Source: Sarcina sp. DSM 11001 (GTDB lineage: Bacteria > Bacillota > Clostridia > Lachnospirales > Lachnospiraceae). Taken from it: 64,000 nucleotides of DNA. The stretch is taken from contig NZ_FNFZ01000001.1 of the NCBI RefSeq assembly GCF_900101015.1, positions 137,412 through 201,411 of the forward strand, read 5' to 3'. The notes beneath the pieces were generated by a model that worked only from the letters and a program-made list of their open reading frames with translations, was not told the DNA's origin and did no database searches. The translations under genes and the position numbers were made by a program. Positions 1-8,589 of the stretch are shown here, in pieces (within the stretch, counting starts at the first letter, position 1; each line of letters opens with the position of its first letter).

Positions 1-1
1 T

Positions 2-292
2 TACAGCCGTGAAGAACTGGAGCGAATGGACAACTATACGCTCCAGATGGCTATTAACGAGATCTATGCCCGACACGGCAGGAAATTCAAAACGGACAGT
101 ATCAGGGAGTATTTCGAAGGCAAGTCCTGGTATACAGGTACGATCGAACCCGAAGCCTTTGACGGAAATGAGGGGAATTATTTTAATGATTATGAGTCAG
201 CAAACCGTGAGCTGATGGCCAGGATCCGCGCCTCCCGTGAGGAGAAGACAACAAGTTCTGAAAAAAAGGAAAAAACAAATAAGAACGATTAA
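2..292 (+). CDS. YARHG-domain protein, C-terminal part
   Basis: The frame is open from the first bases of the window, so the true start lies upstream; a methionine at 26 is internal. The visible 96 residues contain the motif NEIYARHGRKF followed by a YF-x-G-x-x-WY stretch. This is the signature of the YARHG domain, a small extracellular domain often found at the C terminus of Firmicute envelope proteins. The tail is lysine- and glutamate-rich. Function of the domain is not established. A strong GC hairpin without a U tract follows the stop at about 309-336 and may end or process the transcript. Confidence 0.75.
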   Translation, partial: YSREELERMDNYTLQMAINEIYARHGRKFKTDSIREYFEGKSWYTGTIEPEAFDGNEGNYFNDYESANRELMARIRASREEKTTSSEKKEKTNKND

Positions 293-342
293 AAACAGGG
301 TGTTCACAGCTCCACCCCGCCGGGTGGGGGCTGAAGACGAAA

Positions 343-480
343 TGGAAAGGCAGGATCGGGAAAGCTTAAGAGGAAAGCTTAGCAGGAAAGGTTAAAAAAG
401 GAAAAGCGTAAAAGGAAAAGTTTAAAGGGAAAGATTAAAAAAGGAAAAGCGTAAAAGGAAAAGCTTAAAAGAGAAAGGTA
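343..480. repeat. Purine-rich tandem repeat, 12-13 nt unit
   Basis: The gap between the YARHG gene and the next gene is filled by about ten degenerate copies of a unit like AAAGGAAAAGCGT. Each unit contains a Shine-Dalgarno-like GGAAA. No ORF with a plausible start occupies it. It belongs to the window-wide pattern of gap-specific tandem repeats. Confidence 0.7.
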
Positions 481-556
481 AGAGCGATACAGGCCTATGG
501 TAAAAAAGAGCGCAGAAGATAAGATGGCAGAGGGAAAGGATATTAAGGACGGGAAT

Positions 557-1636
557 ATGAAAAAGAAACGGATATTCCCCGCACTGATCGTGGTAGTGAT
601 CCTTATTGCGGCGGCCTGCGCCGGAGGGAGGTACTATTATTATAATCTCCCGGAGCAGAGGTTTTCCAGGATCATGGAACAGGCAGAGCTGGATATGCAA
701 AGCGGGGAATATGAGACCGCAATGACGGCATATGAATCGGCTCTGGAGATCAATTCCCTTGATCCGGATGCGCGCATGGGCAGGGTCCGGGCTCTTTCCC
801 TTCAGGCGGACGGGCTGGCCGGAAAGACAGACAATCCCTCAAAAGCAAAGGCCTGTGAATATTACGGGCAGGTGATCTCGATGACAAAAGAGTATGAGAT
901 GACAGACGGGGAGGGAAAGGAGACAGCCGATGCCGCCCGGGAGAGGATCTCCGCTCTGGAAGAGGAGATCGCAGCCTCCTGTAAATCTGTGGACTGCGAG
1001 ACTGTGAGAGAAGACAGATCCGGGGTGGTCATGGAGCCGGACGGGACCCAGATCTCTTATCTGTGGTACTATGATCAGGTCAGGGTCATTGATGAGTATT
1101 ATCCCTATGCGGAGCAGATCAACAGCTCCCTCAGCGCGGGTATGGATGCGTTTTTTAACACAGAATCCAACGATCCGTCCGCCGCTCTGGTCAAGGCGTC
1201 AGACAGACAGGGAGAATGGCAGGACTATGTCGGCGCGGCAGGCATTTATTCGGGAGATGGACTCCTGAGTATCAGAATGGCAGAGGTAAGGGTGCACGGG
1301 AATACACATAGCAATTATTTCCGCGGGCAGACTTTCCGTCTCTCCGATGCGCAGAGACTGACTCTCCTTGACCTGACGGACAGGACAAAATCAAGCCTGC
1401 GGCGCATGGTGCGCCGCAGGATCTGGGCTTTTCTTGAAGAGGGAGGCTACAGGAATATTTCCAAGGCGGACGTCAGGGACTATGTGGAGAGCACAGATCC
1501 CGAAGACTATAAATTCTGTATCATGGAGGACGGAACGATCTGCCTGATCATTGATCAGGAGATGTCCTTTTTCTCCGCAGAGGATGAGATCCTGGAGATC
1601 CCTCTCGAGGACACTTCAGCTGTTGAAGGGGAATAA
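557..1636 (+). CDS. Membrane-anchored TPR protein with RsiV-like (DUF3298) C-terminal domain
   Basis: The 359-residue protein has a basic N terminus (MKKKR), one hydrophobic segment at about residues 5-25, a TPR-like stretch at about 35-75 (EQAELDMQSGEYETAMTAYESALEI), and a charged linker. The C-terminal half (about 135-359) resembles the extracellular DUF3298/DUF4163 domain of RsiV-type proteins, with a Y-R-G-x-TF element followed by LTLLDL. The domain is known from anti-sigma factors that bind lysozyme, but no sigma factor sits next to this gene, so sensing is only a possibility. The ATG at 557 follows AAGGACGGG at good spacing; an in-frame ATG at 497 lacks a clear ribosome site. The last 82 bp overlap the converging regulator gene. 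Confidence 0.7.
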   Translation: MKKKRIFPALIVVVILIAAACAGGRYYYYNLPEQRFSRIMEQAELDMQSGEYETAMTAYESALEINSLDPDARMGRVRALSLQADGLAGKTDNPSKAKACEYYGQVISMTKEYEMTDGEGKETADAARERISALEEEIAASCKSVDCETVREDRSGVVMEPDGTQISYLWYYDQVRVIDEYYPYAEQINSSLSAGMDAFFNTESNDPSAALVKASDRQGEWQDYVGAAGIYSGDGLLSIRMAEVRVHGNTHSNYFRGQTFRLSDAQRLTLLDLTDRTKSSLRRMVRRRIWAFLEEGGYRNISKADVRDYVESTDPEDYKFCIMEDGTICLIIDQEMSFFSAEDEILEIPLEDTSAVEGE

Positions 1637-3096
1637 TCGGCGCTGACCGATTCGAGGATCTCAAGAGACTTCTCTTCGTCGTAACAGATATCCTCATAGG
1701 GGCGGGCAAAGAAATCCATCGCGGCCCCGAGGATCTCGGGATCCCGGACGGTCACGATCTTGAGGTTTTCCTGCTCATCGGAAATCTTGATATCGGCAAA
1801 ATTCTTGTCCAGAAGGAGCGAGATTCTGGAGCAGGTTTCCGTCAGGGTCTCCCTGATAATATGGAAGGAAATGTGCTGTTCCCGCATGGCTCTTATGTAG
1901 TGCTGTAGTACATCCAGCCGGTCCCCGGGTTCAAGCGGGTTGTAGAGGGAGGAAGGATATTGGTAAATCCTTCCGGTCTCCATGAAATCCCGGATCCCTT
2001 TTTCAGAGACAAAGATAGACAGAGCATGTGCCTTTACGCACTTCAGATCCTTTCTGGCCAGATCCAGTCCTGCGCGGAGGATAAAATTTCTGTCCGGAAG
2101 GTCTTTACGCAGATATTTTTCGTAGAGCTGTACTGTCATAAACGCGCTCAGTCCCGGGAATGTCGAAAACGAAACGGAACCACACCCGACGGTTCTGTGC
2201 AATCCTCTGACCAGCAGGTCCCTGTAATCCCGGCAGTTTTTTGTCAGAGGGGAGCATGCTTCCAGGAGCCTTCTGTATACCGTTTTGAAAAAAGCAACAG
2301 TCTCGGGCGCGTTATGCAGGACTGCATAACGCAGGTCCTCTGAGATCTGCACGACAGCACTCTCCGTGATGACTGCGTAGGGGAGGAAGGAAAACGTGAT
2401 CGAGGAGCTGTGGATGTTCGTGTGGTAGTAATACAGTTCAAAGGGAAAGACTTCCTTGCATAAAGGCAGCATGGTGCTGATCTTTTCCAGATTAAAGGGC
2501 ACAACATCTGTCGAAGTATCTCTTCCTTTAAGCGCAATGATCTGATGGATCGTATAACCGCCCCCAGGGACCGGATGTCTGTTCTTGCAGATCGTCCTGA
2601 GCAGGTCGCAGAATCGTTTTTCAGGCTGCATGCGGATCTGGACGAGTCCGTCCGGACGCTTTATTTCCTCCTGTACAAGGTAGCCGCAGGCACTGAGGAT
2701 ATTGTCCGTCCCCTCAATGACAAGAGATTCTCTCCCGGATCTCCCCCTTTTGTTCCCCGATACAGAGATATAACTGCTCAGGAAGCCCTCCGATATCCGT
2801 GGACGATTCGGAGAAAGGGCCACACAGAGCAGATTATAAATAGCCTTCCTGCGCCCGTATGTTTTCTGCCCTATCTGAAGGATCTCGTACTGTTCTGTGA
2901 GCAGCTCCGTCTGTTCCGGTGACAGATTCAGATAGTGGGAGATCCGGACGACAAGATCCAGTGTCCCGGGTTTCCGGGTGCCCTGAAGGATCTTGTACAT
3001 GGAAGACCTGTCTATTTCGCAATATGAAGCCATTTTGGAAACGTTCACATTAGAAGCGTTGACATAGGAAGAAAGAAGCTGGGAAAATGGATTCAT
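1555..3096 (-). CDS. XRE-family transcriptional regulator with large C-terminal domain
   Basis: The 513-residue protein starts with a Cro/CI-type helix-turn-helix (about residues 8-70; VSKMASYCEIDRSSMYKIL, then KPGTLDLVVRISHYL). About 430 residues without a recognised domain follow and probably form a sensory or oligomerisation part. The start has AAAGGA five bases upstream. The gene converges on the TPR/RsiV-like gene, and their 3' ends overlap by 82 bp so the messages are mutually antisense there. A promoter and two palindromes lie just upstream, suggesting autoregulation. Target genes and ligand are unknown; the divergent purine gene pair is a candidate target by position only. Confidence 0.7.
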   Translation of the reverse strand: MNPFSQLLSSYVNASNVNVSKMASYCEIDRSSMYKILQGTRKPGTLDLVVRISHYLNLSPEQTELLTEQYEILQIGQKTYGRRKAIYNLLCVALSPNRPRISEGFLSSYISVSGNKRGRSGRESLVIEGTDNILSACGYLVQEEIKRPDGLVQIRMQPEKRFCDLLRTICKNRHPVPGGGYTIHQIIALKGRDTSTDVVPFNLEKISTMLPLCKEVFPFELYYYHTNIHSSSITFSFLPYAVITESAVVQISEDLRYAVLHNAPETVAFFKTVYRRLLEACSPLTKNCRDYRDLLVRGLHRTVGCGSVSFSTFPGLSAFMTVQLYEKYLRKDLPDRNFILRAGLDLARKDLKCVKAHALSIFVSEKGIRDFMETGRIYQYPSSLYNPLEPGDRLDVLQHYIRAMREQHISFHIIRETLTETCSRISLLLDKNFADIKISDEQENLKIVTVRDPEILGAAMDFFARPYEDICYDEEKSLEILESVSADYSPSTAEVSSRGISRISSSAEKKDIS

Positions 3097-3176
3097 AGGG
3101 TCCTTTCATTATCGGGAAAATGGTAATAATTGGCATGAATAAATAATGGCATCCTCAATTATTGCTTTCACAAATT

Positions 3177-3211
3177 AGCGTGCTAAAGTAAACTTTACAG
3201 CTATTATAGCA
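3177..3211 (-). promoter_or_regulatory. Extended -10 promoter and palindromes before the XRE gene
   Basis: On the minus strand TGCTATAAT (plus 3203-3211) is an extended -10 element without a good -35. At and just past the predicted start lie two adjoining perfect palindromes. One is GTAAA-C-TTTAC (3188-3198) and the other TTAGC-GT-GCTAA (3177-3188). This is the classic position for a repressor site, plausibly for the XRE protein itself. The region also separates the divergent purO-like gene, so it could control both directions. Confidence 0.45.
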
Positions 3212-3319
3212 CAAACATCTGCCTGTGAATATCTATCTTTTATAAAAAAGATTTGGTAGAATAAAAAAATGGTTAAAACAACAGAACATAAACCAGATGG
3301 AAAGGAAGAGGAAAAACCC

Positions 3320-4039
3320 ATGGCAGATCTGGAAAAGATTTTGAGAGAAGTGAGTTATCCGGGAAGAGGCATTGTGATCGGCAGAAGTGCTGATGGAAAA
3401 AAAGCAGTCATCGCCTATTTCATCATGGGCAGAAGCACTAACAGCCGCAACAGGGTCTTTGTGACTGAAGGAAACGGGATCCGCACAGAGGCTTTTGATC
3501 CCTCAAAAATGGAGGATCCCAGCCTGATCATCTACGCTCCCGTCCGTGTGCTCGGCAACAAGACGATCGTCACAAACGGAGACCAGACTGATACCATTTA
3601 TGAGGGGCTGGACAGGCAGATGACTTTTGAGCAGAGCCTGCGCAGCCGTGAATTCGAGCCGGACGCGCCCAATTATACCCCCAGGATCTCAGGCGTGCTC
3701 CATGTGGAAGCGGGCACATACAATTTTGCCCTCTCTATCCTCAAATCAGATGACGGAGATCCTTCCTCCTGCCTGCGTCAGACTTTTGCCTATGAGAAAC
3801 CTGCCGCGGGCCAGGGACGCTTTATCTCCACTTATCAGGGCGATGGAAATCCGCTGCCTTCCTTCAGCGGGGAGCCCGTCAAGCTTGCTTTCGGAGATGA
3901 TTTTACTGCCGATATTGATGTTTTCGCAGAGCGGATCTGGAAGGCACTCAATGAGGACAACAAGGTTTCCCTGTTTGTCCGCTACATAGACATCGAGACA
4001 GGGGAAGCCGACAGCCGGATCATCAACAAGAATGTTTAA
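3320..4039 (+). CDS. IMP cyclohydrolase-like protein (PurO-type family)
   Basis: The product matches the PurO-like IMP cyclohydrolase family (PF07826 type). It has the N-terminal YPGRGIVIGRSADGK, then AYFIMGRSTNSRNR, and the central PNYTPRISG segment. The family closes the ring of FAICAR to give IMP, the last step of purine synthesis. Length is 239 residues from ATG 3320, which has GAGG upstream; an ATG at 3269 lacks a ribosome site. The AICAR formyltransferase gene follows after 28 bp, so the two steps usually carried by bifunctional PurH are here two adjacent genes. Assignment is by family resemblance and context. Confidence 0.85.
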   Translation: MADLEKILREVSYPGRGIVIGRSADGKKAVIAYFIMGRSTNSRNRVFVTEGNGIRTEAFDPSKMEDPSLIIYAPVRVLGNKTIVTNGDQTDTIYEGLDRQMTFEQSLRSREFEPDAPNYTPRISGVLHVEAGTYNFALSILKSDDGDPSSCLRQTFAYEKPAAGQGRFISTYQGDGNPLPSFSGEPVKLAFGDDFTADIDVFAERIWKALNEDNKVSLFVRYIDIETGEADSRIINKNV

Positions 4040-4067
4040 TATCAACAAGCAAAAGAAAGGACATCAA

Positions 4068-5258
4068 ATGGACACTGCACTGAAAGAACTTCAGCTGAAA
4101 TATGGATGCAACCCTAACCAGAAACCCTCCCGCGTATACATGGAGGATGGCAGCGCGCTTCCGATCACTGTGCTGAATGGAAGACCCGGATATATCAATC
4201 TGCTGGATGCCCTCAACGGATGGCAGCTGGTCAGGGAGCTGAAAGCGGCAACCGGAAAACCTGCCGCGACTTCCTTTAAACATGTTTCTCCGGCGGGAGC
4301 AGCGATCGGTCTTCCGCTGACAGAGGTGGAGGCAAAGATCTACTGGGTAGCTGACAAGGGTGAGCTCACTCCCCTGGCAAGCGCCTATGCCCGCGCGCGC
4401 GGAGCGGACAGAATGTCAAGCTTCGGTGATTTCATTTCTTTGTCCGATACCTGCGATGCCTGCACGGCCAGGCTGATCCAGCCTGAAGTATCCGACGGCG
4501 TGATCGCTCCCGGCTATGATGAGGATGCTCTTGAGATCCTCAGGAAGAAGAAAAAAGGAAACTACTGTGTCCTGCAGATCGATCCGGACTATGTTCCCGC
4601 GCCCATCGAAAAGAAGCAGGTTTATGGGATCACCTTTGAACAGGGCCGTAATGAGCTCGTCGTGGACGATGCCCTCTTCTCCAATATCGTCACAAAGAAC
4701 AAGGATCTGCCCCCTGCAGCCCGCGACGATATGGCGATCGCCCTGATCACTCTCAAATACACCCAGTCCAATTCCGTGTGCTTTGTCAAGGGCGGACAGG
4801 CTATCGGTATCGGTGCCGGTCAGCAGTCCCGCATCCACTGCACACGCCTTGCCGGCCAGAAAGCCGACAACTGGTACCTGAGACAGTGCCCCAAGGTCCT
4901 GGATCTCCCCTTCAAGGAGGGCGTCCGCCGCGCGGACCGCGACAATGCCATCGACCTTTACATTGGCGAGGAGTATATGGATGTCCTGGACGACGGCAAG
5001 TGGGAAGCCCTTTTCACAGTTAAGCCCGAGGTCTTCACTGTGGAAGAGAAGAAGGCCTGGCTCGCCGGCAATAAGGACGTGACACTGGGATCCGATGCAT
5101 TCTTCCCCTTCGGGGACAACATCGAGCGGGCTTTCCGCAGCGGCGTCAAGTATGTCGCCCAGCCCGGCGGTTCCATCCGCGACGACAATGTCATCGAGGC
5201 CTGCAATGCCCATGATATGGTCATGTGCTTTACCGGCATCCGCCTGTTCCACCATTAA
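4068..5258 (+). CDS. purH: AICAR formyltransferase (stand-alone PurH transformylase)
   Basis: The 396-residue protein is the transformylase half of PurH. It carries LKYGCNPNQKPSR at the N terminus, KHVSPAGAA with the conserved Lys-His pair at about 65-72, SNSVCFVKGGQAIGIGAGQQSR, and DAFFPFGDNIERA near the C terminus. It transfers a formyl group from 10-formyl-THF to AICAR. The cyclohydrolase domain is absent and its role is presumably filled by the upstream gene. ATG 4068 has AAAGGA seven bases upstream, better than an overlapping ATG at 4032. The stop codon abuts an inverted-repeat element. Confidence 0.92.
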   Translation: MDTALKELQLKYGCNPNQKPSRVYMEDGSALPITVLNGRPGYINLLDALNGWQLVRELKAATGKPAATSFKHVSPAGAAIGLPLTEVEAKIYWVADKGELTPLASAYARARGADRMSSFGDFISLSDTCDACTARLIQPEVSDGVIAPGYDEDALEILRKKKKGNYCVLQIDPDYVPAPIEKKQVYGITFEQGRNELVVDDALFSNIVTKNKDLPPAARDDMAIALITLKYTQSNSVCFVKGGQAIGIGAGQQSRIHCTRLAGQKADNWYLRQCPKVLDLPFKEGVRRADRDNAIDLYIGEEYMDVLDDGKWEALFTVKPEVFTVEEKKAWLAGNKDVTLGSDAFFPFGDNIERAFRSGVKYVAQPGGSIRDDNVIEACNAHDMVMCFTGIRLFHH

Positions 5259-5454
5259 TATATGATGAAAACAGCGAGTCAAGCGGCTGCAAATGCCATG
5301 CTCGCATGAGCATTTGCAGACATTTGACGAGTGCCCAAACATGAGGAAGAAGCCGTTTTGCGCGCGCTTTTCGCGCAAAACGAGCGGATTCCGAATGGTT
5401 GGAGCGGGCTGGGAGCGTGTAAGCGCGACAGCACGCGTAGTTTTCATCATATAT
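5258..5454. mobile_element. MITE-like element with 15-bp terminal inverted repeats
   Basis: ATATATGATGAAAAC (5258-5272) and its exact reverse complement (5440-5454) bound 197 bp with no ORF. Inside are two very strong hairpins. One at 5287-5319 has 10-bp outer arms (CTGCAAATGC) and a further 5-bp inner stem. The other at 5354-5382 has 11-bp arms (CGTTTTGCGCG). The left terminus overlaps the last base of the purH stop codon. No target-site duplication longer than TA is evident. It may be a non-autonomous mobile element or a structured 3' region of the purine transcript. Confidence 0.5.
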
Positions 5455-5506
5455 GTTTGTGAACAGTAGGTCATGGCCACATGTATGAAGTGCGGGAGGA
5501 AAGACC

Positions 5507-5998
5507 ATGCGTATAGGTACCGGTTATGATGTGCACAGGCTCGTGGAGGGCAGGAAGCTCATTCTTGGAGGAGTGGATATTCCCTATGAAAAAGGCCTGC
5601 TCGGCCATTCCGATGCGGATGTCCTGGTCCATGCCATCATGGACGCCCTGCTCGGCGCAGCCGCGCTCGGGGATATCGGACTTCATTTTCCCGACAGCGA
5701 TCCTACCTACAAGGGAGCGGATTCCCTGAGCCTTGCCGGCCATGTCTCCCGGATCCTGGAGGACAACGGCTGGATCATCGAAAACGTGGACTCTACCGTG
5801 ATCGCTCAGGCCCCGAAGCTCAGGCCTTATATCGACCAGATGAGGACGAATATTGCAAGGGCACTTCGGATCGACGTCACGAAGGTCAGCGTCAAGGCTA
5901 CGACGGAGGAGCATCTGGGCTTTACCGGCAGGGGAGAGGGGATCAGTGCGCAGGCCGCCGCCCTTCTCACGGCTTCCCCGCAACAGCTGCCGGAATAA
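5507..5998 (+). CDS. ispF: 2-C-methyl-D-erythritol 2,4-cyclodiphosphate synthase
   Basis: IspF converts CDP-methylerythritol 2-phosphate to the 2,4-cyclodiphosphate with release of CMP, in the non-mevalonate isoprenoid pathway. The 163-residue protein has the family's usual size and all metal ligands: D8 and H10 in GYDVHRL and H42 in [12 protein letters not shown]. The conserved [13 protein letters not shown] and the C-terminal [15 protein letters not shown] are also present. GGGAGGAAAG precedes the ATG. ispD is not in the window; cysS follows, as in several Clostridia. Confidence 0.97.
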   Translation: MRIGTGYDVHRLVEGRKLILGGVDIPYEKGLLGHSDADVLVHAIMDALLGAAALGDIGLHFPDSDPTYKGADSLSLAGHVSRILEDNGWIIENVDSTVIAQAPKLRPYIDQMRTNIARALRIDVTKVSVKATTEEHLGFTGRGEGISAQAAALLTASPQQLPE

Positions 5999-6088
5999 GG
6001 CATACCGGGAAAATCCTGAACAAGGAATGCGTAATAAACCACGAATAAATGAACAAACGAATAAATAATCAGAATAAATAATTAATAG

Positions 6089-6129
6089 AAATATATGCTC
6101 AGGGCCTGAAGGTTCTGAGCATATATATG
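6089..6129 (+). promoter_or_regulatory. 12-bp perfect hairpin between ispF and cysS
   Basis: ATATATGCTCAG (6091-6102) pairs exactly with CTGAGCATATAT (6115-6126) around a 12-nt loop. The flanks are AU-rich but there is no proper U tract. It may be a weak terminator of ispF or an element in the cysS leader. No T-box sequence (AGGGUGGNACCGCG) was found. Confidence 0.5.
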
Positions 6130-6172
6130 AGCATATAAGACAGAAACTGTAATCATAGAAGAGGGACTGTAA

Positions 6173-7603
6173 ATGATCAGAATTTACAATACGATGTCGA
6201 AACGCAAAGAGGATTTTGTGCCGCTGCACGAGGGGAAGGTCGGGATGTATGTCTGCGGCCCCACTGTGTATAACCTGATCCATATCGGGAATGCGCGGCC
6301 GATGATCGTCTTTGACACGGTCAGGCGTTATCTGGAATACCGCGGATATGAAGTCAATTTTGTCTCCAATTTCACGGATGTCGATGACAAGATCATCAAT
6401 AAGGCAAAGGAAGAAGGCGTGGATGCCTCTGTCATCTCCGAGCGCTACATTGAAGAGTGCAAAAAGGACATGGCGGCACTGAACGTTCGTCCCGCTACGA
6501 CCCATCCCCGGGCGACCATGGAGATCGACGGCATGATCGAGATGATCAAGAGCCTCATCGACACCGGATATGCCTATGTCGCGAAGGATGGCACGGTGTA
6601 CTACCGCACAAGAAGATTCAGGGATTACGGCAAGCTCTCCCACAAGGATCTGGACAACATGCAGACCGGCCTTCGCATGCTGGCGGTCACCGGCGAGGAC
6701 CAGAAAGAGGATCCGCTGGATTTTGTTCTCTGGAAGCCCAAAAAAGAAGGGGAGCCTTACTGGGAATCTCCCTGGTGCAAGGGCCGTCCCGGCTGGCACA
6801 TTGAGTGCTCCGTCATGAGCAAACGGTATCTGGGCGACACCATCGATATCCATGCGGGCGGAGAAGACCTGATTTTCCCGCACCATGAAAATGAAATCGC
6901 GCAGTCCGAGGCAGCAAACTGCTGCACCTTCGCTCGCTACTGGATGCACAATGCCTTCCTGAATATCGACAATCGCAAGATGTCCAAGTCTCTGGGCAAT
7001 TTCTTTACTGTGCGTGATATTCTGGACCAGTATGACGGACAGGTCCTTCGTTATTTCATGCTGTCCGTCCAGTACAGAAGCCCCCTGAATTTCAGCAGGG
7101 ACCTGATGGAATCCGCCAAAACCTCCTATGAACGCATTGTCAACTGCGCTGAGAACCTCCGTTTCCTTCTGGAGAAAGCAGCTGCAGCGGGAAAGACTGC
7201 CCTGACTGAGGCAGAGGAAGCCCTGCTCCCGGAGGCAGATGCCTTCCGAGTGCAGTTTGAAACCGCCATGGACGATGACTTTAATACTGCGGACGGTATT
7301 TCTGCAGTCTTTGAGCTTGTCAAATGGATCAACAGCCATGCGGATGAGAATTCCTCCGCTGCCTTTTTACAGAAGATCAGTGATGAACTGCAGAGCCTTG
7401 CCGATGTCTGCGGCCTGCTCCTTCAGAGGGACAAAAATCTCGACGAAGACCTCGCTGCTTATGTAGAGGCCCAGATTGCCGGCCGCCAGGCGGCCAGAAA
7501 GGCCCGCGATTTCGCGAAAGCTGATGCGATCCGCGACGAGCTCAAGGCGAAGGGGATCATTCTGGAGGACACCCGTGAAGGCGTCAAGTGGAAGAAGGCC
7601 TGA
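6173..7603 (+). CDS. cysS: Cysteinyl-tRNA synthetase
   Basis: This class I synthetase charges tRNA-Cys. C28 in [10 protein letters not shown] is the first zinc ligand. The HIGH-type motif HIGNAR is at about 37-42. A second zinc region contains [10 protein letters not shown] and [10 protein letters not shown], and KMSKS is at about 269-273. The 476-residue length is normal. The stop codon overlaps the start of mrnC (TGATG), which implies translational coupling. The order cysS-mrnC-rlmB-sigH is a typical Firmicute arrangement. Confidence 0.98.
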   Translation: MIRIYNTMSKRKEDFVPLHEGKVGMYVCGPTVYNLIHIGNARPMIVFDTVRRYLEYRGYEVNFVSNFTDVDDKIINKAKEEGVDASVISERYIEECKKDMAALNVRPATTHPRATMEIDGMIEMIKSLIDTGYAYVAKDGTVYYRTRRFRDYGKLSHKDLDNMQTGLRMLAVTGEDQKEDPLDFVLWKPKKEGEPYWESPWCKGRPGWHIECSVMSKRYLGDTIDIHAGGEDLIFPHHENEIAQSEAANCCTFARYWMHNAFLNIDNRKMSKSLGNFFTVRDILDQYDGQVLRYFMLSVQYRSPLNFSRDLMESAKTSYERIVNCAENLRFLLEKAAAAGKTALTEAEEALLPEADAFRVQFETAMDDDFNTADGISAVFELVKWINSHADENSSAAFLQKISDELQSLADVCGLLLQRDKNLDEDLAAYVEAQIAGRQAARKARDFAKADAIRDELKAKGIILEDTREGVKWKKA

Positions 7604-8160
7604 TGAAAAAGCCTGATACAAGAAGGTTTGACGAGACAGAGACCCGGTCTGACCGGATTGACCAGATTGACCTGATCCCTGACGGATCCGTCGGAGCCGG
7701 CGGACCGGTTTCCGGTCCGGAGAGCGCGGGACCGGAGCTGTTCTCCCTGTACGGGGCAGACCTGGATCTGAGGACGGTCTCGCCGCTCTCCCTGGCCTTT
7801 CTGGGAGATGCGGTCTATTCCCTGATCATCAGGACAAGTGTCCTCGAAAAAGGAAACCGTCAGGCTCAGAAGCTCCATAATGAGACCACTCGCCTGGTGC
7901 GCGCCCAGAAGCAGGCGGCGATCGGCAGATCAATCTATGACCTGCTGACGCCGGAGGAAAAAAAGATCTACCGGAGGGGCAGGAACTCCCACCCGATGCA
8001 TCACGCAAAGGGAGCGTCGCTGGAAGAATACCTCCAGGCTACAGCTCTGGAGGCCCTCTGCGGCTATCTCTATCTCCAGGGGAGGACACAGCGGCTCATG
8101 GACCTGCTCAGGACAGGCCTGCAGATGACGCAGAGAAGAGACGGGGAACCCCTGCTCTGA
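7603..8160 (+). CDS. mrnC: Mini-ribonuclease III
   Basis: MrnC is an RNase III-like nuclease lacking the double-stranded RNA-binding domain; it matures 23S rRNA in Bacillus. The catalytic fold is seen from about residue 50: LSLAFLGDAVYSLIIR with the conserved acidic residue, then QKLHNETTRLVRAQKQA and RGRNSHPMHHAKGA. The protein is 185 residues, about 45 longer than usual because of an acidic and arginine-rich N-terminal extension. ATG 7603 overlaps the cysS stop and has GGAAGAAGG upstream. Confidence 0.92.
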   Translation: MKKPDTRRFDETETRSDRIDQIDLIPDGSVGAGGPVSGPESAGPELFSLYGADLDLRTVSPLSLAFLGDAVYSLIIRTSVLEKGNRQAQKLHNETTRLVRAQKQAAIGRSIYDLLTPEEKKIYRRGRNSHPMHHAKGASLEEYLQATALEALCGYLYLQGRTQRLMDLLRTGLQMTQRRDGEPLL

Positions 8161-8310
8161 CCCCTCTGCCTCTTTTGTGAGACTCCTCTGCCTCTTTTTT
8201 GCAAAGCTGCGTTTTTTCGCATTTTCCGCAGTGAGGTCACACTTCCTGCCTCTTTTTGCTCCGCAGATCCGGAAAGCCCTGCTTTTTGTCATCTGTCATC
8301 TGTTATCATC

Positions 8311-8354
8311 CAGCCTGTACGGCTAAGAGGAAAAAGCTGTACGGGCTGTTTTTT
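8311..8354 (+). terminator. Rho-independent terminator after mrnC
   Basis: An AGCCTGTACGGCT arm and an AGCTGTACGGGCT arm form a 13-bp stem with two wobble pairs, followed by six T. It closes the ispF/cysS/mrnC transcript before rlmB. Confidence 0.8.
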
Positions 8355-8364
8355 ATTATTCTCA

Positions 8365-8466
8365 GGTAATACCCGTGATTTCAGTTGCGGGGTACGCGCG
8401 CAAAAGGGGACCCGCTTCATCGGGTAATACCCGTGACTTCAGCCGTGGGATACGCGCGCAAAAGGG
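8365..8466 (+). repeat. Two tandem 44-nt hairpin repeats
   Basis: Copies at 8365-8408 and 8423-8466 both read GGTAATACCCGTGA, a variable part, then TACGCGCGCAAAAGGG. Each forms a CCC...GGG stem with loop TTCA. Differences between copies keep pairing (G-U to G-C, A-C to A-U). The TTCAGCCGTGGG segment recalls terminal hairpins of IS200/IS605 elements, but no tnpA or tnpB is nearby. Confidence 0.6.
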
Positions 8467-8589
8467 AAGATCATTACATTGCGGTCACTATACCGCTATC
8501 CAAAATAAAGAATAAATGGTCCCTGCTGATAGGGCCTTAGGGCACAGGACCAGAGCAGTTTAAACCGGGAAGGAGGTATTTCTGCAGAT

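Larger units (their letters stand above)
8161..8589. other. 429-bp gap with T-rich repeats, terminator and tandem hairpins
   Basis: The first 60 bp carry short direct repeats of CCTCTGCCTCTTTT. A terminator follows at 8311-8354, and two 44-nt hairpin repeats at 8365-8466. The final 30 bp contain AGGAGG (8571-8576), rather far from the rlmB start. No gene is seen. Confidence 0.6.

Noticed and set aside
5258-5454. Ordinary terminator of the purine genes
   Set aside because: Neither internal hairpin is followed by a U tract and the 15-bp terminal inverted repeats would be unexplained.
4416-5480. 354-codon minus-strand frame opposite purH
   Set aside because: Shadow frame; purH motifs are on the plus strand.
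6000-6172. T-box leader before cysS
   Set aside because: The gap is too short and lacks the AGGGUGG core.
5471-7339. 622-codon open frame opposite ispF and cysS
   Set aside because: Antisense shadow of two highly conserved genes, with no start signal or recognisable motif.
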